Shown: positions 1 to 9,071, counted from the first letter of the stretch. The stretch: 64,000 bases of DNA from Rhodanobacter sp. ANJX3 (GCF_014200755.1 NZ_JACHCM010000001.1:894367-958366), one strand, 5' to 3'. The notes: generated by a model not told the origin, from the letters alone. Made by a program: numbers and translations.

Positions 1-887
1 AGCAACACGGCGCAAATGATGCCCATCAGAGCCGCCATGCCACGATCTGCTTCATATGATTTTGCGCGAACCTGCGCAAAGCTCCGCACACCGCGCTCGG
101 GGTCGATGATTCGCAATCGGCTTTGCGCGAACAACGCCTTGGGTGCCTCACGCATGGCGTCGGCCAACTCGCGTGGCCTGGCGCGCACCAGGTAGATGCT
201 GCGATCCTGAATCAGTCTGGCAGGCAGCAGCACCGCGTTGTATGCCCTGCTGTCCGGGCTCTGCGCGAAAGGGCCTTGCAGCGTATCGGTTACTCCAATA
301 ACCACACCAGGCTCGCCATGCATCGTCACATAGACCTTTTTGCCCAATGCAGACTGATTCCGGAAAACTTGTTCTGCCAGCGCCCTGGAAAGGATGACTT
401 CAGCCGGCGCGATCGCTCCGTTGTTGGTCATGTCGGTGATCTCGTCAGGATGGAAGTTCCGTCCCGCGATCAGCTTGACGCCAAGGGCTGCCAGCGTGTG
501 GTCATCCGCAAAGTAGCGAGCGATATCGGCGTTGCCCTGGCTCTGTTCTGCCGTCAGCGAAAAAGAACTCGTCCAGCCCTCTCCGCTGAGCGGGTAGCTA
601 TTGACCTGCGACGCGTCCTGCACACTCGGTAAGTGCCGCAAAGCGATCAGGTCCGCCTGAATTTGCGCATCGGTACGCTGCGTCGACGATTTGTCCACCC
701 ATTGGTTTTCAATTGCAAAAAGGTTGGTCTCTTCTATCCCACTTGGGCGATGCACGCGCTGTAGCCTTTGCTGAATGATGAAAAGGCCATTGCATACGAT
801 GGCCAGCGTCAGCGCGATCTGCATGGCAATCAGCACGGTTCCGGCCTTATGCCTGCGGAGTGCAACAAGTATGGGTTTGATTTGCAC
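1..887 (-). CDS. ABC transporter permease, FtsX/MacB type (3' end outside window)
   Basis: Reading the minus strand from a GTG at 887 gives an open frame to the window edge with no stop, about 295 residues. It begins MQIKPILVALRRHKAGTVL, the charged N-terminus and first membrane segment typical of MacB/FtsX permeases, followed by a long extracytoplasmic region. A Shine-Dalgarno-like AGCAGGGA lies 9-16 bases upstream. It starts 15 bases after the stop of the neighbouring permease, so the two should be co-transcribed and may form a heterodimer. The family forms the membrane part of mechanotransmission ABC exporters or efflux systems; the ATPase is not visible here. The substrate cannot be told from the sequence. 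The C-terminal FtsX domain lies beyond the window. Confidence 0.85.
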   Translation of the reverse strand, partial: MQIKPILVALRRHKAGTVLIAMQIALTLAIVCNGLFIIQQRLQRVHRPSGIEETNLFAIENQWVDKSSTQRTDAQIQADLIALRHLPSVQDASQVNSYPLSGEGWTSSFSLTAEQSQGNADIARYFADDHTLAALGVKLIAGRNFHPDEITDMTNNGAIAPAEVILSRALAEQVFRNQSALGKKVYVTMHGEPGVVIGVTDTLQGPFAQSPDSRAYNAVLLPARLIQDRSIYLVRARPRELADAMREAPKALFAQSRLRIIDPERGVRSFAQVRAKSYEADRGMAALMGIICAVL

Positions 888-902
888 GCGTCGATTCCCT
901 GC

Positions 903-2210
903 TTAGTTCGACTTCAGCTGCCATGCCGGCTGCACGCGGGACGCCCGCCAGGTTGGATAAAAGGCCGCCACTACAGTTGCCAAGACAGCGGTCCCAAGGG
1001 TTAACCCGATCAGCGCGAAATCCACGTGCGCCAACCGAGCAATCTCTGGTTTGAACAACAGCCCGAGGCCGAACATGCCTGCGTAAGTAAGGATCAGACC
1101 CAGCAAGCCACCCGCCAAACCTACCGTGCCAGCTTCAACCAGATACTGACAATAGATGGCGATACGCGAGGCGCCTAGCGCACGACGTACCGCGATTTCA
1201 GCCGAACGTCGCATGAATTTTGCCAAAAGCAGGCCAATCGTATTGACGATGCAGATAACGAAAAAGCTGACTGCCACCAGCAATGAGACGCTGGCCTCCG
1301 GGGGCACCACCTGGTTGACATCGAGGTATGCGTTCACATCGTACAAGCGCACGTTCGGTGTCCATTGAAAGCGCCCTTCGTGCTGCTGCAGAGCAGCGTA
1401 TGCGGTGAGAAACTGGCGATAGTCAGCCACTTGTTTTGGCCCAGCCAATTCGACCCACACCTTCAGCCACACGCACTCGCCGTGCAACCAACTGTTCCAA
1501 TCGGTACCGTCGTTAACGGACCCGCAGCTGTAACCGGTCGTCGCGGTTTGCAAATCGAGTGCGCGGTTATATGACACATACACCTGGGCCGGATCTGCAA
1601 ACGCCTTGCCTGAAAACAGGTCGTAGAATCGCGGGACTGGATTCCACTCCTGCGTGACGCCCACGATACGATAGGTGCGCGTATCGAGGACAATGTCGTG
1701 TCCGACACTGTTCGTGCCACCAAACAGCTTGTCATTCATGGCTTGGCTGATCACTGCCACGGCCGCATGATTGTCGTCGTCGCTGGCGCGCCATGCTCCG
1801 CCATAGAGGAAAGGCACTTCGAACATGCCAAAAAAGTCAGCACTAGTCGCGTAGCCCTGCGCGTCGAACGACAATGCTTGCACGTCTTGCGGCGACACGG
1901 AGACATCGATGCCATAGAGCAGAGTCTGATGTTCCGCCTTTCGTGCGTGCATTAAGGCTGTGGCATCGGTATAGGACAGCGCATTTTTTGGCTGCCCGTC
2001 CGTGTTGTATTGCGGCCCCCAGTTATCGATCAACGGGGTAAATAGCTGAGAAGATTTTTGCGGTATCGGGTCGCCGGATACCGCGCGGAATACCGCATAG
2101 GTCACCATCGAAGCCGCGATGCCGAAGCCGATCGCGATCACCATCAGTGCAGTAAGCGCAGCGTTGCGGCGCAGGCTTCGAAAGCCCAGCTCCAGGTAAT
2201 ACCCCAACAT
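903..2210 (-). CDS. ABC transporter permease, FtsX/MacB type
   Basis: A 435-residue membrane protein. An N-terminal segment (residues 1-40, RNAALTALMVIAIGFGIAA) is followed by a large periplasmic MacB_PCD-like domain and a C-terminal FtsX domain with three hydrophobic segments (about 305-425). The start chosen is the ATG at 2210, preceded by AAGGGAG; the frame is open a further 38 codons upstream but that part does not look like protein. Known role: permease of a MacB/LolC-type exporter in the inner membrane, which needs an ATPase partner that is not next to it. It is the first gene of a two-permease operon and sits 85 bases downstream of a sigma-54 promoter with activator sites, so expression is probably controlled by an NtrC-type activator. 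Substrate unknown. Confidence 0.88.
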   Translation of the reverse strand: MLGYYLELGFRSLRRNAALTALMVIAIGFGIAASMVTYAVFRAVSGDPIPQKSSQLFTPLIDNWGPQYNTDGQPKNALSYTDATALMHARKAEHQTLLYGIDVSVSPQDVQALSFDAQGYATSADFFGMFEVPFLYGGAWRASDDDNHAAVAVISQAMNDKLFGGTNSVGHDIVLDTRTYRIVGVTQEWNPVPRFYDLFSGKAFADPAQVYVSYNRALDLQTATTGYSCGSVNDGTDWNSWLHGECVWLKVWVELAGPKQVADYRQFLTAYAALQQHEGRFQWTPNVRLYDVNAYLDVNQVVPPEASVSLLVAVSFFVICIVNTIGLLLAKFMRRSAEIAVRRALGASRIAIYCQYLVEAGTVGLAGGLLGLILTYAGMFGLGLLFKPEIARLAHVDFALIGLTLGTAVLATVVAAFYPTWRASRVQPAWQLKSN

Positions 2211-2294
2211 CAATAACTCCCTTGATCGACAGATATGGCCGCCGATACCTACTGCCGTCAACCAAGGCGCGCGATTCGGTATCAAAGTGGAGTG

Positions 2295-2311
2295 AGCAAA
2301 CGCAATGCCAA
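2295..2311 (-). promoter_or_regulatory. Sigma-54 (-24/-12) promoter of the permease operon
   Basis: On the minus strand the sequence TTGGCATTGCGTTTGCT shows the -24 GG and -12 GC exactly ten bases apart, close to the consensus TGGCACGNNNNTTGC. It lies 85 bases before the ATG at 2210 and has activator-like palindromes at the right distance upstream. Confidence 0.75.
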
Positions 2312-2376
2312 CGAGGCAAAGCAAAAGTCCGCTTTAAGTTCATGCAGTTATCGCGGCCGCGCCAGGGTACCGCTGC

Positions 2377-2409
2377 GTCCGCGGACACTGACTGCGGACA
2401 CTGCGGACG
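2377..2409. promoter_or_regulatory. Putative enhancer site for a sigma-54 activator
   Basis: The block contains the perfect 10-base palindrome GTCCGCGGAC (2377-2386) and two further GCGGAC half sites (2394, 2403). It lies 68 bases upstream of the -24 GG of the promoter at 2295-2311. The same palindrome followed by ACT occurs at 24631, 67 bases from another sigma-54 promoter. Confidence 0.65.
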
Positions 2410-2685
2410 TACCGGCCGCCCGCTTCCGTGGAAGAAGGGAGCCTTATCTTGATGATGCTTTCAAACCATTTCGGACAAAGTATGCGTTGCGTGCCTCAAA
2501 CATCCATGCACGGCCCCAGCCTGCGCGGTAAAGACAAGAGATTCATCCCAGAGACCATAGCTAACATGCCTTTACCAGCCTCGCTTTGCCGTGCTGTCCT
2601 CACGCTGGCTTGCCACTGCCTAGCGCTGCGCGTCATCAGTGCAACTGTCTCTACCCCGATCAATACACCACGCGGTCACGCATGA

Positions 2686-2960
2686 CTGCTCAAAGCCGAT
2701 CGCGTGTTCGACGCCGTGCGCGATCAAGCCGGCGACGGCGCGGACTGGATCAAGCTGTACACCGACTGCCACTGCGGCAAAAGCTGACGGCACCGTATCC
2801 ACCGTCACTCAGGACGAGTTGATGTCGGCGTCGAGTCCGCGCACTCGCTTGATTTTCCGGTATCGGTGCAATCCACCATGCCCGTACGACCGAGCGGTTG
2901 GAACGAAAGGCTTCATCTCATTGGACGAAACCTTTTCGTCGCCAGCGATATGGCTCGGAT
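2686..2960 (+). pseudogene. Amidohydrolase gene remnant
   Basis: The plus strand encodes the string DRVFDAVRDQAGDGADWIKL followed by an in-frame stop. In a shifted frame come TVSTVTQDEL and VESAHSLDFPVSV. These resemble, in order, the stretch of metal-dependent amidohydrolases (imidazolonepropionase/prolidase-like group) that reads 'VR.QVAAGADWIK.Y', 'P.FS.EEL' and 'AH..G.PV..H'. No start, metal-binding N-terminus or C-terminus is present, so this is a short decayed fragment of a gene that once lay here. The assignment rests on pattern memory alone. The rest of 2410-3039 shows nothing convincing. Confidence 0.45.
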
Positions 2961-3039
2961 ACAAGTTATGCAGCTATCCAAAACCAAAGACGGCAAGTGC
3001 GGTCGCTTTCAGCACGAATTGCGAACCAGCCGGCTTCGT

Positions 3040-3873
3040 TCATCCGTCCGTCGACAGCGTCACGGCTTCCCAGGCATACATCTCCGCCGACAGCTGGGCG
3101 AGCTTGGCTCGCACCAACGCCAAGGCATCGCTACCCAGAAGCAGATGCGCTGGCGGCTTTTCGCTGTCGATCAGTTGCAGGATCGCCTTGGCGGCCTTTT
3201 GCGGATCGCCCAGCTGCTTTCCGCTCTTCTCCTGCCTGGCCTGGCGAATGGGATCGAATACCTTGTCATAGTCGGCAATGCGGCGCGGCGACCGCTGCAT
3301 CGACCGACCGGCCCAGTCGGTGCGGAACGAGCCCGGCGCCACCGCCGTCACGGCGATGCCGAAGGGTGCCAGCTCCTTCCCCATGACCTCGGACAAGCCT
3401 TCGAGCGCGAACTTGCTGCCGCAGTAATAGGCAATGCCCGGCATCGTAATGAAACCGCCCATCGAGGTGATGTTGATGATGTGTCCGCGGCGACGCTGCC
3501 GAAAATACGGCAGAAAGGCCTTGGTTACGGCCACCGCGCCGAAAACATTGACGTCGAACTGCTTGCGCATCTCCTCCAGCGGCGACTCCTCCAACACGCC
3601 CTCGTGACCGTAGCCGGCATTGTTCACCAGCACGTCGACCGGCCCGAACGTCGCTTCGACGTCGGCGACGAGCGTATCGATGGACGTCGTGTCGGTAACG
3701 TCAAGCACGTATGCATGCGCCTTGGCCGGATCGAGCGCCTCGAATTCGCGCGCTGCCGCCATGCTGCGCACCGTGCCGACTACGCGGTGTCCGGCAAGCA
3801 AGGCCTCGCGCGCCAGCGCCTGACCGAAACCACTGCTCACGCCGGTAATAAAAAGAGTTTTTGTGGTGCTCAT
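3040..3873 (-). CDS. Short-chain dehydrogenase/reductase
   Basis: A 277-residue classical SDR, probably an NADP(H)-dependent oxidoreductase of the cytoplasm. The Rossmann motif TGVSSGFG is at residues 10-17, NNAG at 84-87, and the catalytic triad is Ser137, Tyr150 and Lys154 (YCGSK context). The ATG at 3873 was chosen because the homologous N-terminus MSTTKTLFITG begins there; the longer open frame upstream is not SDR-like. It is divergently transcribed from an AraC-type regulator 164 bases away, a common pairing that suggests the regulator controls it. The arginine after the second beta strand (VRSM) would favour NADPH. Substrate unknown. Confidence 0.93.
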   Translation of the reverse strand: MSTTKTLFITGVSSGFGQALAREALLAGHRVVGTVRSMAAAREFEALDPAKAHAYVLDVTDTTSIDTLVADVEATFGPVDVLVNNAGYGHEGVLEESPLEEMRKQFDVNVFGAVAVTKAFLPYFRQRRRGHIINITSMGGFITMPGIAYYCGSKFALEGLSEVMGKELAPFGIAVTAVAPGSFRTDWAGRSMQRSPRRIADYDKVFDPIRQARQEKSGKQLGDPQKAAKAILQLIDSEKPPAHLLLGSDALALVRAKLAQLSAEMYAWEAVTLSTDG

Positions 3874-4037
3874 ATGTTTACATCCTGCCGCTGCTTCGAA
3901 TGCCTGACATGCTAGGCGTCGGCAACGCGCAGGCGAATACCGATAACTCTGGCATGCTTGCCTAAAGCTATGAGGCCGCTTGCCTTGTCCTGGCGAAACG
4001 CCGAAAGTTTTCATTCTTCCCTCGCATTGGAGGCTCC

Positions 4038-4979
4038 ATGAGTCGGCAACGAAACGGCGTCCAACGACAGATGATCGCGTTGCTGGACCGACTGACGCCG
4101 GTTGAGGGCTACAACCTCACGCCGCTCGACGATGTGCGGCTGTTACGCTCGAATCGCCGGATGAGCCGCACGCCCGTGCTGTACGACCCCGGCGTCGTCA
4201 TCGTGGTGCAGGGACGCAAGCGCGGCTATCTCGGCGACACCGTCTATCTGTACGACGCGCAGCACTATCTGGTTGTCTCGGTGCCTGTGCCGTTCACCAT
4301 GGAAACCGACGCCACGCTTGGCGAACCGATGCTGGCGATCTATTTGCGGCTGGATTTCCAGATGGCCGCCGACCTTCTGCTGGAACTGGACGAACATCAC
4401 GATGCGCCGCAGACCAGGCCGCGCAGCATGGTGTCCACTCCCATGGACGATGCCCTGGCCGATTCCGTGCTGCGGCTACTGCAAGTACTCGGCTCGCCGC
4501 TCGATACGAAAATTCTCGGCCCGGCGTTGCTGCGTGAAATCTATTTCCGCATCTTCGTGGGCCGACAGGGTGGAACGCTGCGCGCCGCGCTCGCCATGCA
4601 GGGCCCGTTCGGCAAGGTCGCCAAAGCGATACGGAAAATCCACGGCAGCTATGCAAAACGGCTGGCGGTGGAAGATCTCGCCAGCGAGGCGTCGATGAGC
4701 GTGCCCAGCTTTCACGCGCACTTTCGCACCGTTACCAACACCTCGCCGATGCAGTACCTGAAATCCACGCGCCTGCATCAGGCGCGCCTGCTGATGATGC
4801 GCAACGGACTGACCGCGGCTGCCGCGTGTGTCAAGGTCGGCTACGAAAGCAGCTCGCAGTTCAGTCGTGAATTCAAACGCCTTTTCGGCCGCACGCCGGT
4901 GGATGAGGTCGAGCGAATGAAACGCCGTTTCGCGCTGCCGCCCCCCGCCGCGCCATCGGCCTATGTTTCATCGCACTGA
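4038..4979 (+). CDS. AraC-family transcriptional regulator
   Basis: A 313-residue protein with an AraC_N-type N-terminal cupin-like sensor domain (about residues 20-175; GVVIVVQGRKRGYLGD is typical) and a C-terminal pair of helix-turn-helix motifs (about 205-300, ending in VGYESSSQFSREFKRLFGRTP). A strong ribosome site, GGAGG, lies seven bases before the ATG. It resembles the YqhC-like regulators that sit divergently next to oxidoreductase genes, so it likely activates the SDR at 3040-3873 and perhaps itself. The inducer is unknown; aldehydes are plausible by family analogy only. Confidence 0.92.
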   Translation: MSRQRNGVQRQMIALLDRLTPVEGYNLTPLDDVRLLRSNRRMSRTPVLYDPGVVIVVQGRKRGYLGDTVYLYDAQHYLVVSVPVPFTMETDATLGEPMLAIYLRLDFQMAADLLLELDEHHDAPQTRPRSMVSTPMDDALADSVLRLLQVLGSPLDTKILGPALLREIYFRIFVGRQGGTLRAALAMQGPFGKVAKAIRKIHGSYAKRLAVEDLASEASMSVPSFHAHFRTVTNTSPMQYLKSTRLHQARLLMMRNGLTAAAACVKVGYESSSQFSREFKRLFGRTPVDEVERMKRRFALPPPAAPSAYVSSH

Positions 4980-5187
4980 CCGCGCTATCGCGGACGATCG
5001 AGGATGCCGTGCCTAGCCAATAGCTTTGGCGGTAGGTTGTCTGATCGTCAAAGCTGAATGCCGATTGCAGCGTTGGCGCTTTTTCCGATTCTCGGCCCGT
5101 ATCCACAAAACTCATCGCGGGTAAACTTTTCATCGACCATCTGACGACCGGCATCGTGCAACTCAGCGAACAGCCGCTCACTGCAAG

Positions 5188-5667
5188 TCAACTGCTGTGA
5201 TCGAGGATAATCTTCCAGCCGCCTGGCGTCCTTTCCCACAGCAGCGAGAACACGCCGTCGTCCTTGGTCACTTCGCCGTGGGCGCTGCGATCGAGGTGGA
5301 AACGGCCGGTGACTACGGCGTAGCGCACCACGCCGTCGGCGCCGGGCAACAGCCGCACATCGATAGCCGAAAACGTAAGGCGCCCCATCTGCGCCCTGGT
5401 CGCATAGTGCTGGCGGTAGCTGGCGAGAATGTCGCGATAGCCCTTGCGGACGCTGGAACCGACAAAGGTCGTGTCGGGTGCGTCCTTATAGCCATGCATG
5501 AAGTCGTCGATATCGCCGCGATTCCACGCTGCCTGCTGTTGCGCCAGGACCTGCTCGATGGCGGTGACGTCAGGCGCCGCCATCAGCGGTCCCGCCGCCG
5601 TAATGCCAGCGAAACCACCCAGAGAAACCAGCATCCCCAGTCGGATAAAAAATGTTTTTGTCGCCAT
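5188..5667 (-). CDS. Secreted SnoaL/DUF4440-like protein
   Basis: A 159-residue protein with a signal peptide (MATKTFFIRLGMLVSLGGFA and on, cleavage expected after LMA) and a compact NTF2-like fold domain of the DUF4440/SgcJ type: the segment VLAQQQAAWNRGDIDDFMHG is the characteristic first helix and FSLLWERTPGGWKIILDHSS the closing strands. The start is the ATG at 5667, preceded by AAAGGAG. Family members are ketosteroid-isomerase-like but mostly of unknown function; the signal peptide puts this one in the periplasm. It is a single-gene unit between the AraC gene and a diguanylate cyclase. Confidence 0.85.
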   Translation of the reverse strand: MATKTFFIRLGMLVSLGGFAGITAAGPLMAAPDVTAIEQVLAQQQAAWNRGDIDDFMHGYKDAPDTTFVGSSVRKGYRDILASYRQHYATRAQMGRLTFSAIDVRLLPGADGVVRYAVVTGRFHLDRSAHGEVTKDDGVFSLLWERTPGGWKIILDHSS

Positions 5668-5870
5668 GCCCTGCTCCTTTAAAACCCCATCGTTGTCAGA
5701 GTTAAGCATTACTGCTCTGACTTGCGCCATGGGCCGGATTCCACGAACGGCTCCTGGCAATACCGACGGTAGGATGCAGAGCTCGAACGCCCGCCGTTAC
5801 GCAGCGCCTGAGCAGCTAAAAATGGCGAACAAGCTTCGCCGGCACACTGCTGCTGGGCTACAGTGCAGCC

Positions 5871-7385
5871 ATGGATGGACGTCCGCCCGGTAGCTCCACA
5901 ACCGCATCCCGCCGTGGCGGCAGCCGTCGGCTGGCGTGGTTGTTTCTGGGCCTGATTCTGGCTTTCGCCCTGCCGTACGCCTGGTGGCCTCTGAACGGAA
6001 ACCAGCGCTGGGGACTCTATTGTGTGCTTGCGGCCGTGGCGATCGCGCTGACCTGGGTATTTACCCTGCGCTATCGCCCTCCCGCCACCTGGTACTGGCT
6101 GCTGGCCGGCTTTACCTGCAACGCGATAGCCGACCTGCTGTATTACCGGGAGACGGTATTCATCGGCATGGGCGCGCAGGCCTCGTTTTCCGACGTCATG
6201 TATATGACAGCCTATGTGCCGCTGGCGGTGGGGCTGGTGACCATGGGCCGACGGGTCGGCCGTACGACCGGCGCACTGCTGGATGCGAGCATCTTTGCGA
6301 TCGGACTCGCCGTACCGGTGGTGGCGTTCTATATCGTGCCGACCGCGAGGCAAACGTCCATCAGCATCGACGGCATGCTGCTGGTGGGATGGTATGCGTT
6401 GGGCAGCATTCTTATTTTCGCGCTCTATATCCATCAGATCACCTCGCGGCGAACGCATAACCCCGCATTCCTGATACTCGGCGCGGCGATGCTGATGACC
6501 GCGATCGGCGATCCGCTATGGAACGTGCACATGATGGGCGGCAACGACAAACTCGGCGATCTGCCCAAGCTGCTGTGGTATCTCAACCGCAGCCTGCCGC
6601 TGGCGGTGATCGTGCATCCTTCGGTGTGGCGACTGTGGGAGTACGAAACCAGCGCGGCAGACACACCGCTGCCGCGGTTGCGCCTGGTCGCGCTGACGCT
6701 GGGCTCGCTGATGCCTGCCCTGACCCTGCTGCTGGCCCAGCTCGCTCCGTCCAACTTTCCGTACTGGATTGCCGTGGTCGGCGGCGGCCTGCTGCTGCCG
6801 GTGCTGGTACTGGTGCGCATGGACGGCCTATTGCAGCAGCTGCGCCGACAGGCCGCGCAGCTCGACAAGCAGTCCCACTACGACGAACTCACCGGCGCCC
6901 CCAACAGGCGCCACTGGAAGCGTGCACTGGCAGCTGCCGCGGCCCAGGCGCGCCAGAATGGGCAGCCACTGACGCTGGCGCTGATGGATCTGGATCATTT
7001 CAAGGCATTCAACGATGCACACGGCCACCACGCCGGCGATGACCTTCTGTGCGAGGCCTATACGGCATGGTCCGCACGCCTGCCGGCCGACTGCCTGATC
7101 GCACGGTACGGCGGCGAGGAATTTACCCTGCTGATGCCGCGCACCACCACGCAGCAGGCGCTGCATCTGCTGGAACGCATGCAGACAGCCACGCCCCGCG
7201 GAGAAACCTTTTCCGCCGGCGTGGCGTTGTGCGATCCACATGCCGATCTGGCCAACGCGCTCGACGCGGCGGATGCAGCGCTCTACGAAGCGAAACAGGC
7301 CGGCCGCCACCGCATCCATATCGGCGGCACGACACCCCCACTCGCTGCGCCGACGCCGATCACACCGATTCCAACCGTCCTCTGA
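5871..7385 (+). CDS. Membrane-bound diguanylate cyclase (GGDEF)
   Basis: A 504-residue protein. The N-terminal half (residues 20-315) contains about nine or ten hydrophobic segments forming an integral membrane sensor. A short linker leads to a GGDEF domain starting at DELTGAPNRRHW (338-349). The signature GGEEF is at 414-418 and the metal/substrate residues DLDHFKAFND are present, so it should make cyclic di-GMP from GTP. The product-inhibition RxxD site that normally lies five residues before GG(D/E)EF is absent (PADC there), so feedback inhibition is probably lost. The start lacks a strong ribosome site; ATG 5871 is the longest reasonable choice. Confidence 0.9.
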   Translation: MDGRPPGSSTTASRRGGSRRLAWLFLGLILAFALPYAWWPLNGNQRWGLYCVLAAVAIALTWVFTLRYRPPATWYWLLAGFTCNAIADLLYYRETVFIGMGAQASFSDVMYMTAYVPLAVGLVTMGRRVGRTTGALLDASIFAIGLAVPVVAFYIVPTARQTSISIDGMLLVGWYALGSILIFALYIHQITSRRTHNPAFLILGAAMLMTAIGDPLWNVHMMGGNDKLGDLPKLLWYLNRSLPLAVIVHPSVWRLWEYETSAADTPLPRLRLVALTLGSLMPALTLLLAQLAPSNFPYWIAVVGGGLLLPVLVLVRMDGLLQQLRRQAAQLDKQSHYDELTGAPNRRHWKRALAAAAAQARQNGQPLTLALMDLDHFKAFNDAHGHHAGDDLLCEAYTAWSARLPADCLIARYGGEEFTLLMPRTTTQQALHLLERMQTATPRGETFSAGVALCDPHADLANALDAADAALYEAKQAGRHRIHIGGTTPPLAAPTPITPIPTVL

Positions 7386-7453
7386 TCTTCTGCCCATGCG
7401 ATCGAACGACGGTTCGCCGCGGAAAACAGCATCGCGATCGGCGCGTTTTCAAC

Positions 7454-8335
7454 TCATCCCTTCGTCGCCAGAGCCGCTGCCACGGCGTCGGACAGGGTTG
7501 TCGTTGGTCGACCGATCAACGCACTCAAGGCACGGCCGTCATCGAACAGCGCGCCGCGCGATGCCTGCACCGACGAATCGGCCAATAGGCTCGCCAGCCC
7601 TTCGGGTAGACCCATGCCGATCAGCGCGGCCTTGAACGCCTCTTCGGACAGGTCCTTGTAGGTCACCGGCCGGCGCGACTGTTTGGCGATCTCATCGGCC
7701 AGCTCGGCCAACGTAAACGACGTATCGCCCGCCAGCTCGTAGATCTTGTCGCCCGGGGTATCGTTCGAGAGCAGCACCGCGACGGCCGCATCGGCGTAAT
7801 CGGCACGGGCCGCCGCGGCAATGCGGCCGTCTCCGGCGCTGCCCAGAATCACCCCATGCTCCACCGCGGCATGCGCGCTGCCGGTGTAGTTTTCGGTATA
7901 CCAGCCGTTGCGCAGCAGCGCGAAAGGCACGCCGGAGGCCTGCAGCAATTTTTCGGTGGCCAGATGCTCGGCGGCCAGACCGAGTGATGAGGTATCCGCA
8001 TGCAACACGCTGGTATAGGCGATCAACGATACGCCCGCCTGCCTGGCGGCGTCGATGACATGGCCGTGCTGCGAAACGCGCCGGCCCATGGCGTTCGACG
8101 AAATCAGCAAGAGACGATCGACTCCCGCAAACGCCGCTTTCAGCGATGCCGGAGCGTCGTAATCGGCGGTGCGAACCTCCACGCCAAGAGCGGCCAGATC
8201 TCGGGCGGTGTCGACGTCGCGCACGCCGGCGATCACCTGAGAGGCAGGAATGCGTTTGATCAAACGCTCGACGACCAGCCGGCCCAATTGGCCGTTGGCG
8301 CCGGTAACCAGAATGCGGGGTTGCGATAGGGACAT
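7454..8335 (-). CDS. NAD(P)H:quinone oxidoreductase, QorB/YtfG-like SDR
   Basis: A 293-residue atypical SDR of the NmrA-like group. The Rossmann motif GANGQLG lies at residues 12-18, and the N-terminus MSLSQPRILVTG is followed by VIAGVRD as in E. coli QorB (YtfG), an NADPH:quinone oxidoreductase. It lacks the YxxxK motif, as expected for that group. The ATG at 8335 is chosen for homology to QorB. It is divergent to an HxlR regulator exactly as qorB (ytfG) and qorR (ytfH) are in E. coli, which supports both assignments. Probable job: two-electron reduction of quinones under redox stress. Confidence 0.9.
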   Translation of the reverse strand: MSLSQPRILVTGANGQLGRLVVERLIKRIPASQVIAGVRDVDTARDLAALGVEVRTADYDAPASLKAAFAGVDRLLLISSNAMGRRVSQHGHVIDAARQAGVSLIAYTSVLHADTSSLGLAAEHLATEKLLQASGVPFALLRNGWYTENYTGSAHAAVEHGVILGSAGDGRIAAAARADYADAAVAVLLSNDTPGDKIYELAGDTSFTLAELADEIAKQSRRPVTYKDLSEEAFKAALIGMGLPEGLASLLADSSVQASRGALFDDGRALSALIGRPTTTLSDAVAAALATKG

Positions 8336-8363
8336 GGTAGTTGCCTTGTTGACCGGGGTAAGT

Positions 8364-8382
8364 AGGTCTACATTAGAGACCT
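8364..8382. promoter_or_regulatory. Palindromic operator between the QorB-like and HxlR genes
   Basis: A perfect inverted repeat AGGTCT-N7-AGACCT lies in the 77-base divergent intergenic space, where an HxlR dimer would be expected to bind. It lies 29 bases upstream of the QorB-like start. Confidence 0.55.
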
Positions 8383-8412
8383 GGTTAACAAAGCGAAAGG
8401 AGGCAGTTTCCT

Positions 8413-8844
8413 GTGACCAGGTTACGCAAAAGTAACCCGCTGCCCGCGGCTCGATCGATATTGAGTCGACGGTTCGAGGCATGGCGCGTGCAAACGCTTG
8501 ATGCAGAACACTGCCCGGTACGGGATGTGCTCAACGCCATCGGCGACAAATGGACCACGCTTATCGTTATGGTGCTGGCGGCCGAACCGCAGCGCTTCAG
8601 CGAAATCCAGCGCGCCATCCCAGACATTTCCAAACGCATGCTGACGCAAACGCTGCGCGACCTCGAGCGCGACGGCATGCTGACGCGCAAGGTGTTTCCC
8701 ACCAAACCGCCCAGCGTTCAATATCGCCTGACAGCGTTGGGGCAATCCCTGCTCGACCCGCTCGCCCACCTTGTGTTGTGGGCCGAGAGCACCCACGCCG
8801 AAATCAAGTCGGCACGCCGCAGCTACGACCGGTTGGCAAGTTAG
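8413..8844 (+). CDS. HxlR-family redox-responsive regulator (QorR-like)
   Basis: A 143-residue winged-helix regulator. The HxlR core starts at CPVRDVL with the conserved cysteine at residue 34; the motif [12 protein letters not shown] (44-55) and the recognition segment [19 protein letters not shown] (72-90) are classical. GTG 8413 is chosen because AAGGAGG ends ten bases before it. In this family the single cysteine senses reactive electrophiles or diamide, releasing the operator. The divergent QorB-like gene is the expected target. Confidence 0.92.
   Translation: MTRLRKSNPLPAARSILSRRFEAWRVQTLDAEHCPVRDVLNAIGDKWTTLIVMVLAAEPQRFSEIQRAIPDISKRMLTQTLRDLERDGMLTRKVFPTKPPSVQYRLTALGQSLLDPLAHLVLWAESTHAEIKSARRSYDRLAS
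8420..8437. promoter_or_regulatory. Second inverted repeat, inside the HxlR start region
   Basis: GGTTAC-N6-GTAACC is a perfect palindrome covering codons 3-9 of the HxlR gene. It could be an autoregulatory operator or an mRNA hairpin over the start. Confidence 0.4.
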
Positions 8845-9071
8845 CCAAGGGACGTGACGAGGTTGTGCGCTTCACCGATCGATCCAACGGCCGGACTCGG
8901 GCGACTGCTTTTGTGAAAATGGCCTAGACATTTTTCACAGGCTTATTTCGCCGAACCCATCGACTTGTCGACATCACGCTCTTTCGACTTCCCAAACGCC
9001 ACCCTGCCTCACCGCAACGAAGGTGGGGCCGCAAGGCTCGCTGCGGTCCAACCACACGAGAGGGAGAAGTC

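Noticed and set aside
2866-3915. A 349-codon plus-strand open frame
   Set aside because: Mostly antisense to the SDR gene with shadow composition; only its extreme start overlaps the amidohydrolase remnant.
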